Positions 9,176 to 17,651 of a stretch of 64,000 nt of DNA are shown here, in pieces. The translations under genes were made by a program, and so were the position numbers. Where the stretch lies: positions 2,170,001-2,234,000 of the forward strand of contig NZ_CP186925.1 of NCBI RefSeq assembly GCF_049562855.1, written 5' to 3'. The stretch's first letter is position 1. Each line of letters begins with the position of its first letter. The stretch is from Ruminococcus_C callidus. GTDB taxonomy: Bacteria > Bacillota > Clostridia > Oscillospirales > Ruminococcaceae. The notes under the pieces were generated by a model. That model worked only from the letters and a program-made list of their open reading frames with translations, made no database searches and had not been told where the DNA came from.

Positions 9176-10261
9176 TCAGAACTTCGCCGGATTCGCAGAG
9201 AGGTACTTCTTGACCATCAATGCGATCTTGAAGATAATGGCATGGTCGAATTCCCGCAGGTCCAGACCAGTCAGCTTCTTGATCTTTTCCAGACGGTACA
9301 CCAGTGTGTTCCGGTGTACAAACAGCTTTCTGGAAGTTTCAGAAACATTCAGGTTGTTCTCGAAGAACTTCTGAATGGTAAACAGCGTTTCATGATCCAG
9401 AGATTCAATGCTACCCCGCTTGAATACCTCGTGAAGGAATGTTTCACACAGCGTGGTCGGCAGGTGATAGATCAGGCGGGCAATGCCCAGATTCTCATAG
9501 CTGACAATCGCCTTGTCGGTATCGAATACCTTGCCGACTTCCAGAGCCATCTGTGCTTCCTTGAACGAATGGGACAGTTCCTTGACACCGGTCACAATGG
9601 TACCAATACCCACGTTCACGCGGGTGTAGAACTCGCTGCTCAAAGTATCTGCAATGGAACGGGCAAGCTTTTCCAGATCCTTGGTGTCCACAGCACCCTT
9701 GATCTCCTTGACCAGAACAATATCCGATTCGGAAATGGTAAAGACAAAGTCTTTATTCTTATCCGGAAACAGATTCTGAATGACATCGTATGCAGAAACG
9801 TCATTTGCCGATACAATGCGTACCAGCAGCACTACGCGGCTGACTTCCGAGTTGAAGTGCAGTTCACGTGCCTTAATGACGATGTCCCCCGGCAGTACGT
9901 TGTCCAGTACTACATTCTTGATGAAGTTGTTGCGATCGTACTTTTCATCGTAGTACTGCTTGATATTGAACAGGGAAATTGCCAGAATATTGGCATACTT
10001 CGCAGCAGTGTCGTCCATGCCCTCTACAAAGACCGCATACTCCGGCTTTGCACGAGAACCAAACGGCTTATAGGTATAACCGTCGCGGATAAAAATATCA
10101 TGTACATCACTGAGGTCGAGGGAAACGAACTCATTGGTCGTTCCCACCTTTGTCAGGTCGCTGCAAGCGATGATGGTCGCGGTGTCATCGACAACGCCAA
10201 CGGTTGCGTCAATGGTATCCCGCATCTGGTGAACCAGTCCTTGAAATAATCTGTTCGACAT
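9176..10261 (-). CDS. CdaR/PucR-type helix-turn-helix regulator
   Basis: Transcription factor of 361 residues. The N-terminal half resembles a GAF/sugar-diacid-type sensor (VGVVDDTATIIACSD near 21-35), the middle is a GGDEF-like CdaR linker (about 140-270), and the C-terminal PucR HTH_30 domain has the hallmark LFVHRNTLVYRLEKI (about 310-325). The family activates or represses sugar-diacid, purine or amino-acid genes; the ligand here is unknown and no catabolic operon is adjacent. It starts at ATG 10261 after AAAGGAAAGGAAG. A 27-base interrupted palindrome at 10344-10370 in its promoter region is a candidate self-operator. Confidence 0.85.
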   Translation of the reverse strand: MSNRLFQGLVHQMRDTIDATVGVVDDTATIIACSDLTKVGTTNEFVSLDLSDVHDIFIRDGYTYKPFGSRAKPEYAVFVEGMDDTAAKYANILAISLFNIKQYYDEKYDRNNFIKNVVLDNVLPGDIVIKARELHFNSEVSRVVLLVRIVSANDVSAYDVIQNLFPDKNKDFVFTISESDIVLVKEIKGAVDTKDLEKLARSIADTLSSEFYTRVNVGIGTIVTGVKELSHSFKEAQMALEVGKVFDTDKAIVSYENLGIARLIYHLPTTLCETFLHEVFKRGSIESLDHETLFTIQKFFENNLNVSETSRKLFVHRNTLVYRLEKIKKLTGLDLREFDHAIIFKIALMVKKYLSANPAKF

Positions 10262-10343
10262 ATGGAACTTCCTTTCCTTTTGTAATCTCGGCTTCCGCCA
10301 GTTTTGCGGCCGGCGGGCATATCACAAACTGCATCCACCTGTT

Positions 10344-10370
10344 CAATATATTACAAATTGTAACACATTG
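10344..10370. promoter_or_regulatory. Candidate operator: interrupted palindrome upstream of the CdaR-like gene
   Basis: CAAT-3-TTACAA-1-TTGTAA-3-ATTG, perfect in both the inner and outer arms, about 85 bases upstream of the regulator's start. It lies in a 266-base AT-rich gap after argS, the only notable structure there. Use as an autoregulatory site is inference. Confidence 0.5.
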
Positions 10371-10527
10371 CGAAACGATGTTTGTGAATATGCAGTTAAA
10401 CTTTATGAGATATTTCGAGTATTGCTACGTTTTTTTGTGCTTTCGCACGATTTTCCATAGAGAATCTATTTTTTTGCTGTAACCTGCTTGTAATCTTTCC
10501 CGTTTTTTCCGGCATCTGTCAGCAGGA

Positions 10528-12219
10528 TCACATCTTCTCCGGACAGGTCACCTTCAGGATCCGGAGGGTATTGGCAACGCCCTGACGAGCCGCCTCACAG
10601 AGCAGCAGACGTGCCTGCTTCAGTTCCGGCGTTTCCGCATACTTGATACTGCACACGTCATAGAACTTGTGGAACAGAGTCGCCAGCTCGGTAGCATACT
10701 TAGTGACCTTGGACGGGTCATATGCCTTGGCAGCAGCGTCCAGTTCCGACGGCAGTGCTGCCAGATGCCGGATCAGTTCCAGTTCCTGTGGCTGTGTCAG
10801 CAGGGACAGGTTGCTGTGGTCGCACTGTTCCAGTGTCAGTCCTTCCTCCGCCATGGCACGCAGCAGGCTGCAAATGCGGGCATGGGCATACTGTACATAG
10901 TATACCGGATTCTGCGAGGACTGCTCCACAGCCAGATCCAAGTCAAATTCAAAATGAGAATTTGCCTCTCTGGTGTTGAAGAAGAAACGGGCTGCGTCCA
11001 GCGGAATTTCGTCCAGCAGAGTGACCAGTGTGATCGCCTTGCCGCTGCGTTTGGAAAGCTTGACCACTTCGCCGTCACGCATCAGCATGACCATCTGCAT
11101 CAGTACCACATCCAGACGGGCTGCATCTGCACCCAGTGCGGTCAGGGCTGCTTTCAGACGAGGCACATAGCCGTGGTGGTCTGCACCCAGAATGTCAATT
11201 GCCTTGTCAAACTTCCGCACCATCAGCTTATTATAGTGGTAAGCAATGTCCGGTACCACATAAGTGGGGATCCCGTTGGCACGTACCAGCACGAAGTCCT
11301 TGTCCGCACCGAAATCCGTTGCCTTGAACCAGACGGCACCCTCCTGCTCATAGGTATAGCCACGCTTGGTCAGTTCGTCTACCACCCACTTTACCTGTCC
11401 ATTCTGATGCAGGGTGCTTTCGCGGAACCAGTTGTCATAGACAATGCGGTACTTCTTCAGATCCCGTTCCAGACCGGCGATGTTCTTCGGCAGTGCAAAT
11501 GCCACCAGTGCGTCCCGTCTGGTCTTGGCATCGGTGTTGACATACTTGTCACCGTTTTCAGCGATAAAGTTTTCCGCATGCTCTGTAATGTCTGCCCCGT
11601 GATAGGCATCTTCCGGCATTTCCACAGAGGGGTCAAAGTGCTGGAGATACCGCACTTCCAGAGAAGTGGCAAACTTTTCGATCTGGTTGCCGGCATCATT
11701 GACATAGAATTCCCGCTGTACGTCCCAGCCTGTCCACGCCAGAATCTCTGCAAGGCTGTCGCCCAGTGCACCGCCGCGGGCATTGCCCACGTGCATCGGT
11801 CCGGTGGGGTTCGCGGAAACGAATTCCACTAGTGCCCGCTTTCCGGCACCGGTCTGCGTCTTACCGTAATTTTCTTTTTCCGTGAGGACAGTTTCCGTGA
11901 CATCGGCAAACCACTTCTGCTGGAGGAAGAAGTTCATAAAGCCCGGACCTGCGATCTCTGCCCGTGCAAAGATCGTGCCGTTCAGCGAAATAGCCTCCAG
12001 AAGCAGCTCCGCAATTTTCCGCGGTGCCATGCGGAAGGTCTTTGCACTGACCATTGCCACATTTGCCGCAAAGTCCCCGTGGGACTTATCTGCCGGAATC
12101 TCTACCCGAAACGCCGGGATCGGTTCTGCCGGAAGCTTTCCCTCGCCTACGAGCCGTCCCAGTCCCTCCACCAGAATCTGGTGCAGAGCCTCGGAGGCAC
12201 TCTTCATACAATCTGCCAT
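10528..12219 (-). CDS. argS: Arginyl-tRNA synthetase
   Basis: Class I aminoacyl-tRNA synthetase charging tRNA-Arg, 563 residues, normal length. The N-terminal Arg_tRNA_synt_N domain (about 5-95) is followed by the catalytic core with the HIGH-like motif SANPTGPMHVGNARGG (about 135-150), a KMSK-like region LSKRSGKAITL, and the C-terminal DALR anticodon-binding domain (about 445-563). It lies three bases after the DUF1934 gene, the same order as ywiB-argS in Bacillus. No T-box leader is visible before the operon. Start ATG 12219 follows AAAGGAAC. Confidence 0.97.
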   Translation of the reverse strand: MADCMKSASEALHQILVEGLGRLVGEGKLPAEPIPAFRVEIPADKSHGDFAANVAMVSAKTFRMAPRKIAELLLEAISLNGTIFARAEIAGPGFMNFFLQQKWFADVTETVLTEKENYGKTQTGAGKRALVEFVSANPTGPMHVGNARGGALGDSLAEILAWTGWDVQREFYVNDAGNQIEKFATSLEVRYLQHFDPSVEMPEDAYHGADITEHAENFIAENGDKYVNTDAKTRRDALVAFALPKNIAGLERDLKKYRIVYDNWFRESTLHQNGQVKWVVDELTKRGYTYEQEGAVWFKATDFGADKDFVLVRANGIPTYVVPDIAYHYNKLMVRKFDKAIDILGADHHGYVPRLKAALTALGADAARLDVVLMQMVMLMRDGEVVKLSKRSGKAITLVTLLDEIPLDAARFFFNTREANSHFEFDLDLAVEQSSQNPVYYVQYAHARICSLLRAMAEEGLTLEQCDHSNLSLLTQPQELELIRHLAALPSELDAAAKAYDPSKVTKYATELATLFHKFYDVCSIKYAETPELKQARLLLCEAARQGVANTLRILKVTCPEKM

Positions 12220-12222
12220 AGT

Positions 12223-12672
12223 TTACTTTGTTCCTTTCGTATTCTCCTGCGGTTCCTGCCGTTTCCAGTGAATGGTGATCGTGTTTTCCGACAGGAAATT
12301 TGCATTCATATCAATAATGTATTCCATTTCCACAGAACCGGAGGATTCCTCCAGTTCGCAGAGCAGCCGCTTCGCCTGTACGCCGATAGTCATTGCCCCG
12401 TATGGAGTCTGATACAGGCAGAAATGCTTTCTGCCGGTTTCCAGCGTCAGGTTGGAATTTGCCGTGCCGGTGCGTAAGATCGTCACCAGTGACTCGTTCG
12501 CCACCTGTATGGTGGTCGTCGAGCCGGCAAAGCCCGTTGCGTCTGTATCTTCATAGGACAACTGCAACGTGTCGTCCCGCATCTCACAGGTACCGGTGGT
12601 CATCAGTTCGGTTTCTTCGTCACCGTCCGGTGTGATCTGCCGTGTTTTCATGGTAATCAGAACAGATTCCAA
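12223..12672 (-). CDS. DUF1934 (YwiB-like) beta-barrel protein
   Basis: Small protein of 149 residues with the lipocalin-like DUF1934 fold and no known activity. I use the TTG at 12672, nine bases after AAGGGAG, because the residues it adds (VLITMKTRQ) match the first strand of the family; an ATG at 12651 would remove that strand. It is linked upstream to murI (17 bases) and downstream to argS (3 bases). No signal peptide or transmembrane segment is seen. Confidence 0.85.
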   Translation of the reverse strand: MESVLITMKTRQITPDGDEETELMTTGTCEMRDDTLQLSYEDTDATGFAGSTTTIQVANESLVTILRTGTANSNLTLETGRKHFCLYQTPYGAMTIGVQAKRLLCELEESSGSVEMEYIIDMNANFLSENTITIHWKRQEPQENTKGTK

Positions 12673-12689
12673 AAATACCTGCTCCCTTC

Positions 12690-13514
12690 TTAGAAATTGC
12701 AGCGGAACACCTTTCCCACCACATTCCGGTGCAGAAAATGTCCTGCATTTTCAATGAACATCTCCGTGCTGTCGCTGACATAATAGGTGTTTTCGCCGGC
12801 AGTCTGCCGGTCTGTCAGCAGATCCTGTTCTTCCAGACAACGGCGGGCATACTTCGCCGCCTCCGCTCCGGAGGAGATCAGCTGCACATCCGGTCCCATA
12901 TAATCCGCGATGATGTCACGGATCACCGGATAATGGGTGCAACCCAAGATCAGGGTATCCACGCCGGCTTTCCGCACCGGTTCCAGATACTCCTCTGCCA
13001 CCAGCCGTGTCACCGGATTGTGAAAATCCGTATAGCCGTTTTCCACCAGATGCACGAACAGCGGACAAGCCTGCCCGAATGCTGTCATTTCCGGATGCAG
13101 CTTCTGAATCGCCTTTTCATAGCTGCCGCTGCGAATGGTCGCCGGTGTTCCGATGATGCCGATCTTGCCGTTGCGTGTCACTTCGCAGGCAGTCCTTGCC
13201 GCCGGAAGCACCACGCCGGTAAACGGCATATCTGTTACAAAAGGCTGGTCGCCTACAATAGAGCTGACTGTACCGCAGGCGGCAATGATCATTTTCACGG
13301 CATACTGCCGCAGAAACGCCACGTCCTCCTTGGCATAGCGGAGCACCGTTTCCGGACTGCGGCTGCCGTAGGGAATGCGGGCGGTGTCGCCGAAATAGAT
13401 AATATTTTCATGGGGCAGAATGGCGTTCAGTTCTTTCACTGCCGTCAGACCGCCCATACCGGAATCAAAAACGCCGATTGCATCATTTTTCATGGTGTCA
13501 TCTCTGCTGCTCAT
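12690..13514 (-). CDS. murI: Glutamate racemase
   Basis: Makes D-glutamate for peptidoglycan, 274 residues, cytoplasmic. Both catalytic cysteines are present, in AACGTVSS (about 80) and LGCTHYPV (about 190), together with the N-terminal IGVFDSGMGGLT motif and the FGDTARIPYG loop. ATG 13514 has AAAGGAGA about 14 bases upstream; the in-frame ATG 13493 is an equally possible start and would remove seven residues. It belongs with ddl upstream and murC elsewhere in the window to the cell wall precursor pathway. Confidence 0.96.
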   Translation of the reverse strand: MSSRDDTMKNDAIGVFDSGMGGLTAVKELNAILPHENIIYFGDTARIPYGSRSPETVLRYAKEDVAFLRQYAVKMIIAACGTVSSIVGDQPFVTDMPFTGVVLPAARTACEVTRNGKIGIIGTPATIRSGSYEKAIQKLHPEMTAFGQACPLFVHLVENGYTDFHNPVTRLVAEEYLEPVRKAGVDTLILGCTHYPVIRDIIADYMGPDVQLISSGAEAAKYARRCLEEQDLLTDRQTAGENTYYVSDSTEMFIENAGHFLHRNVVGKVFRCNF

Positions 13515-13549
13515 TGTCCGGAGCAGCGTCTCCTTTCCTTAACGACTCT

Positions 13550-13588
13550 AAGGCAACCCTGCACAAGCTTTGTGCGGTGTTGCCCTAA
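13550..13588. repeat. Palindromic element, copy 2 (minimal hairpin form)
   Basis: Only the two termini remain: GGCAACCCTGCACAAG and CTTTGTGCGGTGTTGCC, flanked by TA. It lies between ddl and murI and could fold as a simple hairpin in the transcript. Confidence 0.85.
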
Positions 13589-13606
13589 CTATATTCAGGT
13601 TATCGT

Positions 13607-14677
13607 TCAGGTTCTTGCAGCGTTTTCTATTGCCTGCTCAATGAGTTTATCTACCAGATATTCCTGCTTCATGCCCAGATGTTCCATCAGCTTCGGATAC
13701 ATGCTGATGCTGGTGAAGCCCGGCAGCGTGTTGATCTCGTTCAGAATGATGCTGCCATCCTTAGAGAGGAAGAAGTCCACACGGGACAGCCCCTTACAGC
13801 CCAGTGCCTGATATGCCCGCAGAGCAGTTTCCCGAATCCGGTCAGATTCCTGATCGGTGATCCGTGCCGGAATGTACAGCTTGGAGGAACCGTTGACATA
13901 CTTGTCGTCGTAGTCGTAGAATTCCGCAGCCGGCTCGATCTCGCCCACATAAGAAGCAATGGGAGCATCGTAGCCGAACACAGCCACTTCCAGCTCTCTG
14001 CCGTCGATGAATTCTTCGATGATGACTTTTTCATCATGGGTGAACGCGATCTGCACCGCATCTTTCAGGGATTCCAGATCGGTCGCCTTGCTGACACCTA
14101 CAGAGGAGCCTGCATTTGCCGGCTTGACGAACAGCGGAAAGCCCAGTGTTTCCGCAATGGCAACGCACTTTTCGTTCAGCTTGTTCAGGTCACGCTGGTG
14201 TACGCTTGCCCACTTGGCAGTCTGAATGCCGTTGTAGTCCAGCACCGTATGGGTCATGCCCTTATCCATGCACACAGCACTGCTCAGAACGCCGCAGCCC
14301 ACATAGGGGATTCTTGCCATTTCCATGATGCCCTGTAATCTGCCGTCCTCGCCGTTTCTACCGTGCAGCACCGGAAAGACCACGTCTACCTTTTTTATAT
14401 AAGTTTCCCCGTTTTCAATGGTGACGATGCCGCCGTGCAGCGGATCCGGAGAGAGGATCGCCGCAGTGCAGTCCGGATTCTGTTCCCATGCACCAGTAGA
14501 GATCTCCGAAACGTCGCCGGGAAAATAGAGCCAGCGGCCTTTCTTGGTGATACCGATGCACAGTACCTCATACTTTTCTTTCGGAATGCTGCGAATGACG
14601 TTCTCCGCGGAAACCAGCGAAACATCATGCTCACTGGATACGCCGCCGAACAAAACGGCTACTCTGATTTTTGCCAT
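13607..14677 (-). CDS. ddl: D-alanine--D-alanine ligase
   Basis: ATP-grasp enzyme joining two D-Ala for the peptidoglycan stem, 356 residues, cytoplasmic. N-terminal VAVLFGGVSSEHDVSL, the ATP-grasp loop KPANAGSSVGVSK, and the C-terminal metal-site region NEINTLPGFTSISMYPKL are intact. The omega-loop context EFYDYDDKYVNG has Tyr, as expected for D-Ala-D-Ala rather than D-lactate ligases. The start is ATG 14677 after AAAGGAGT. The frame stays open for 75 codons upstream, but that stretch overlaps the promoter at 14874-14902 and is taken as leader. Confidence 0.96.
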   Translation of the reverse strand: MAKIRVAVLFGGVSSEHDVSLVSAENVIRSIPKEKYEVLCIGITKKGRWLYFPGDVSEISTGAWEQNPDCTAAILSPDPLHGGIVTIENGETYIKKVDVVFPVLHGRNGEDGRLQGIMEMARIPYVGCGVLSSAVCMDKGMTHTVLDYNGIQTAKWASVHQRDLNKLNEKCVAIAETLGFPLFVKPANAGSSVGVSKATDLESLKDAVQIAFTHDEKVIIEEFIDGRELEVAVFGYDAPIASYVGEIEPAAEFYDYDDKYVNGSSKLYIPARITDQESDRIRETALRAYQALGCKGLSRVDFFLSKDGSIILNEINTLPGFTSISMYPKLMEHLGMKQEYLVDKLIEQAIENAART

Positions 14678-14873
14678 GTGTCTATACTCCTTTATGATTT
14701 GTGAGAGCCTGCTTCGCAAAAGCAAAGCGAACCCAAATCCTGTCGCTGCAAGAACCGGTGTCATGCCGGATACTATTATATATCCGGATACAGCGGATTT
14801 TAGAACTGATCTGCCGCCAAATTCTGTATACAAAACCGGCAAAACAGACAGCAGCGAAGATTCCTCATTCTCT

Positions 14874-14902
14874 ATTTTATCATAATCTACAAAAATCTGC
14901 AA
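14874..14902 (-). promoter_or_regulatory. Predicted sigma-A promoter for ddl
   Basis: TTGCAG, 17 bases, TAAAAT on the minus strand, giving a leader of about 190 bases before ddl. That leader contains a CCGGATA-8-TATCCGG hairpin at 14776-14797. Confidence 0.6.
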
Positions 14903-14940
14903 GGGGTTTTCAAAAAAAAGCTGTCCCGAATCCGTTTTTT

Positions 14941-15001
14941 TCTCAAAAAAGGAAATTTTTTTGAGAAAAGCCTTGACAGAAAACCGGAAATGTGCTATAC
15001 T
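14941..15001 (+). promoter_or_regulatory. Strong sigma-A promoter for rpmG-secE-nusG
   Basis: TTGACA at 14973-14978, exactly 17 bases, TATACT at 14996-15001. Immediately upstream is an A/T-rich inverted repeat (14941-14966, TCTCAAAAAA / TTTTTTTGAGA) that could serve as an UP element or as a terminator for anything entering from the left. Confidence 0.9.
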
Positions 15002-15007
15002 GGAATC

Positions 15008-15180
15008 ACCTCATTGCATGAGGCTTATTTTTTGCACAAATTCCGGACTTGCTGTCCGGTTTGCTGCGAAAACCCTCATGCGGATTCTGAGGGAGGCAAA
15101 AGAACCGGAAGACTGCTGATGACAGCAGGAGAGCCGGCTTCCGCATATCGGAAGAAGTAAACGAGCAGGAGGTGCCGATC
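15008..15180 (+). promoter_or_regulatory. Structured 5' leader of the rpmG operon
   Basis: About 170 bases with no tRNA or ORF but a series of short hairpins: CCTCA/TGAGG at 15009-15023 followed by TTATTTTTT, CCGGAC/GTCCGG near 15043-15059, CCCTC/GAGGG, CTGCT/AGCAG and CTTCCG/CGGAAG. It may be an autoregulatory or attenuation leader. I cannot assign it to a named family. Confidence 0.5.
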
Positions 15181-15330
15181 ATGAGAGTGAAAGTAACACT
15201 GGCTTGCACAGAATGCAAGCGTCGCAACTATGTTACCAAGAAGAACAAGCGGAACAATCCGGACCGGATTGAAATGAACAAACACTGCAAGTTCTGCCGG
15301 AAGCATACGCTGCACAGAGAGACAAAGTAA
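15181..15330 (+). CDS. rpmG: Ribosomal protein L33
   Basis: A 49-residue protein of the large subunit with four zinc-type cysteines in CTECKRRNY and HCKFCRKH, so the zinc-binding (C+) form of L33. ATG 15181 follows AGGAGGTGCCGATC. It heads the conserved order rpmG-secE-nusG-rplK-rplA. Confidence 0.96.
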   Translation: MRVKVTLACTECKRRNYVTKKNKRNNPDRIEMNKHCKFCRKHTLHRETK

Positions 15331-15345
15331 TGGGGGTCCGAGGCA

Positions 15346-15660
15346 ATGGCTGATAAGGAAAAAAACGCCGGGCAGGAAGCTGCTGTAAAGAAGGCGAACA
15401 AAGCAGCATCCGCAGACTCCAAAAAATCCGGCAAAAACAAAAAAGGCGATAAGGAAAAGAAGGGCTTCTTCTCCCGCATTGCCGGCTGGTTCAACGACCT
15501 GAAGAAGGAATTCAAAAAGGTCGTTTGGCCGGATCGCAAGAAGGTTTTCAACAACACGCTGGTCGTAGTCGTTGTTGTTGTCATCGGTTCTGTGCTGGTA
15601 GGTCTGATCGATTCCGGTCTGCTGAAGCTGATGCAGTTCCTGATGGGACTTTCTAACTAA
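15346..15660 (+). CDS. secE: Protein translocase subunit SecE
   Basis: Small membrane subunit that clamps SecY in the translocon, 104 residues. A Lys/Ala-rich cytoplasmic extension of about 38 residues precedes the amphipathic helix FNDLKKEFKKVVWPDRKKVF, the SecE signature, and a single transmembrane segment (about 70-95). It lies 15 bases after rpmG and 29 before nusG. Confidence 0.95.
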   Translation: MADKEKNAGQEAAVKKANKAASADSKKSGKNKKGDKEKKGFFSRIAGWFNDLKKEFKKVVWPDRKKVFNNTLVVVVVVVIGSVLVGLIDSGLLKLMQFLMGLSN

Positions 15661-15689
15661 TTTCGTGACCAGAACAAGGAGGATTTCGT

Positions 15690-16217
15690 ATGTCAGAGGC
15701 AGCTAAATGGTACATCATTCACACTTATTCCGGCTATGAGAACAAGGTCAAGCAGGACATTGAAAAGGTGGTTGAAAACCGGAAGCTTCATGACCTTATC
15801 CTAGAAGTTCAGGTCCCCACCGAAACGGTGACAGAAATCACAGACGGAAAAACAAAAGAACTGGAACGTAAGCTGTTTCCGGGCTATGTTTTTCTGAAAA
15901 TGGTTTACACAGATGATACATGGCATGTGGTAAAAAATATCCGCGGTGCCACCGGTTTTGTCGGTCCCGGCTCTGAGCCCACTCCCCTCTCTGAGGAAGA
16001 AGTGGCAAAGATGGGCGTTGACATCGGCGGCAACATCGAAGTGAACTACGCTGTCGGTGATACCGTAACGATCTCCGGAACCGCTATGGACGGCTTCTCC
16101 GGCGTGGTACAGGCCATTCATCTGGAAGACGGTACAGTTGATGTGCTGATCTCAATGTTCGGTCGTGAAACTGCCGCAACATTGCAGCTCAATCAGGTGA
16201 TCCGTCAGGACGATTAA
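15690..16217 (+). CDS. nusG: Transcription termination/antitermination factor NusG
   Basis: Two-domain factor of 175 residues that binds RNA polymerase. The NGN domain (about 1-110; KWYIIHTYSGYEN and FPGYVFLKM) is followed by a KOW domain (about 125-175; VGDTVTISGTAMDGFSGVV). It starts at ATG 15690 after AAGGAGG. The family affects pausing, Rho use and transcription-translation coupling. Confidence 0.97.
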   Translation: MSEAAKWYIIHTYSGYENKVKQDIEKVVENRKLHDLILEVQVPTETVTEITDGKTKELERKLFPGYVFLKMVYTDDTWHVVKNIRGATGFVGPGSEPTPLSEEEVAKMGVDIGGNIEVNYAVGDTVTISGTAMDGFSGVVQAIHLEDGTVDVLISMFGRETAATLQLNQVIRQDD

Positions 16218-16240
16218 TTGCAAACATGCAAAAACAATTC

Positions 16241-16293
16241 GGAACCGCCCGCGGTTCCGGTGGGAGAGATGTGACAGCATCTCGCCATTAACC
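16241..16293 (+). promoter_or_regulatory. Candidate L1 binding site in the rplK leader
   Basis: A GGAACCGC/GCGGTTCC hairpin (16241-16258) is followed by GGT-GGGAG, inner stem GAGATG/CATCTC, then a 3' side ending TAACC. The same framework recurs at 16754-16779 before rplA. L1 is known to repress its own operon through such leaders; the assignment here is inference. Confidence 0.5.
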
Positions 16294-16313
16294 ACAATAT
16301 GGAGGTGTGCAGT

Positions 16314-16739
16314 ATGGCACAGAAGGTAACAGGTTTTATTAAGCTTCAGATTCCCGCAGGTAAAGCAACACCTGCTCCTCCGGTTGGCCCGGCACTGGGT
16401 CAGCACGGTGTAAATATTATGGCGTTCACAAAGGAATTCAACGAACGTACAAAGAATGACATCGGTATGATCATTCCGGTTGTTATCACTGTATACGCAG
16501 ACCGTTCGTTTACCTTTATCACCAAGACTCCGCCGGCTGCTGTTCTGATCAAGAAGGCTTGCGGAATCGACACTGCTTCCGGTGAGCCGAACAAGAACAA
16601 GGTCGCAAACATCACCAAGGAACAGGTACAGAAGATCGCAGAACAGAAGATGCCGGACCTGAACGCTGGTTCTCTGGAAGCTGCTATGAGCATGATCGCT
16701 GGTACTGCCCGTTCGATGGGTATCGTTGTCGTTGACTAA
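16314..16739 (+). CDS. rplK: Ribosomal protein L11
   Basis: Large-subunit protein of the GTPase-associated centre, 141 residues, the standard length from ATG 16314 (eight bases after GGAGG). An upstream ATG at 16299 overlaps the ribosome site and is rejected. The N-terminal domain has KLQIPAGKATPAPPVGPALGQHG; the C-terminal rRNA-binding domain has GTARSMGI. Confidence 0.97.
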   Translation: MAQKVTGFIKLQIPAGKATPAPPVGPALGQHGVNIMAFTKEFNERTKNDIGMIIPVVITVYADRSFTFITKTPPAAVLIKKACGIDTASGEPNKNKVANITKEQVQKIAEQKMPDLNAGSLEAAMSMIAGTARSMGIVVVD

Positions 16740-16753
16740 CGGGAGCCGAACGT

Positions 16754-16779
16754 CGGTGGGAGGAAATTTCCGCTAACCG
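16754..16779 (+). promoter_or_regulatory. Second candidate L1 site, before rplA
   Basis: CGGT-GGGA, inner hairpin GGAAATTTCC, then GCTA-ACCG: the same outer stem and internal-loop bases as the element before rplK. A CCGGAT/ATCCGG hairpin follows. Confidence 0.45.
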
Positions 16780-16833
16780 GATCTGCGAGAAAGCAATCCG
16801 GTACTACCACTACACTAGGAGGATTAAAATATC

Positions 16834-17529
16834 ATGAAACACGGAAAAAAATATAATGACAGCCGCAAGGCTGTAGATAGTGCAAAGCAGTACGCTTCTG
16901 AAGAAGCACTGTCTTTGGTTTGCACAAATGCAAAGGCTAAGTTCGATGAAACCATCGAAGCTCACATTCGTCTGGGCGTTGACTCCCGTCACGCAGACCA
17001 GCAGGTTCGTGGTGCAGTTGTACTGCCGAACGGCACTGGTAAGAAGGTTCGCGTTTGCGTATTCTGCAAGGAAAACAAGTACGAAGCAGCACAGGCTGCC
17101 GGTGCAGACTATGTCGGCGGTCAGGATCTGGTAGACAAGATCACCAAGGAAAACTGGATGGACTTTGACGTAGTTATCGCTTCTCCGGACATGATGGGTC
17201 TGGTTGGTCGTCTGGGTAAGGTCCTCGGTCCCCGCGGCTTGATGCCGAACCCGAAGGCTGGTACCGTAACACCGGACGTTGCTAAGGCAGTTACCGAAGC
17301 AAAGGCTGGTAAGATCGAGTATCGTCTGGACAAGACCAACATCATTCACTGCCCGATCGGCAAGGCTTCTTTCGGTGCAGATAAGCTGACTCAGAACTTC
17401 GAAACTCTGATGGAAGCAATCGTCAAGGCAAAGCCGGCTGCAGCAAAGGGTACCTACCTGAAGTCCTGCGTCGTTACTTCTACCATGGGCGTTGGCGTAA
17501 GAGTTGCTACCAGCAAGTATGGTGTCTGA
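16834..17529 (+). CDS. rplA: Ribosomal protein L1
   Basis: Large-subunit stalk protein that binds 23S rRNA and its own mRNA, 231 residues. The signature MGLVGRLGKVLGPRGLMPNP (about 127-146) is complete. It starts at ATG 16834 after AGGAGG. Last gene of its transcript: two terminators follow. Confidence 0.97.
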   Translation: MKHGKKYNDSRKAVDSAKQYASEEALSLVCTNAKAKFDETIEAHIRLGVDSRHADQQVRGAVVLPNGTGKKVRVCVFCKENKYEAAQAAGADYVGGQDLVDKITKENWMDFDVVIASPDMMGLVGRLGKVLGPRGLMPNPKAGTVTPDVAKAVTEAKAGKIEYRLDKTNIIHCPIGKASFGADKLTQNFETLMEAIVKAKPAAAKGTYLKSCVVTSTMGVGVRVATSKYGV

Positions 17530-17536
17530 GTGCTCT

Positions 17537-17559
17537 CTTTGAGAATCTCAAAGTTTTTT
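17537..17559 (+). terminator. Intrinsic terminator after rplA (first)
   Basis: CTTTGAGA/TCTCAAAG followed by six T, ten bases after the rplA stop. Confidence 0.85.
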
Positions 17560-17568
17560 GCAATTTCT

Positions 17569-17601
17569 TCCCTGCTGTCGTTTCCGGCGGCAGGGATTTT
17601 T
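17569..17601 (+). terminator. Intrinsic terminator after rplA (second)
   Basis: TCCCTGC/GCAGGGA stem followed by TTTTT, in tandem with the hairpin just upstream. Confidence 0.75.
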
Positions 17602-17651
17602 GCGTTTCATCTGCATCTCGAAAAAAATTTTGATTTTTTTGCAAAAAAGGC

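Noticed and set aside
14678..14902. 75-codon N-terminal extension of ddl
   Set aside because: It overlaps the predicted promoter, has no ribosome site, and Ddl proteins begin near the MAKIRVAVLFGG start at 14677.
15001..15180. A tRNA gene before rpmG
   Set aside because: A tRNA often lies near this operon, but no cloverleaf, T-loop or CCA-type end can be folded from these bases.
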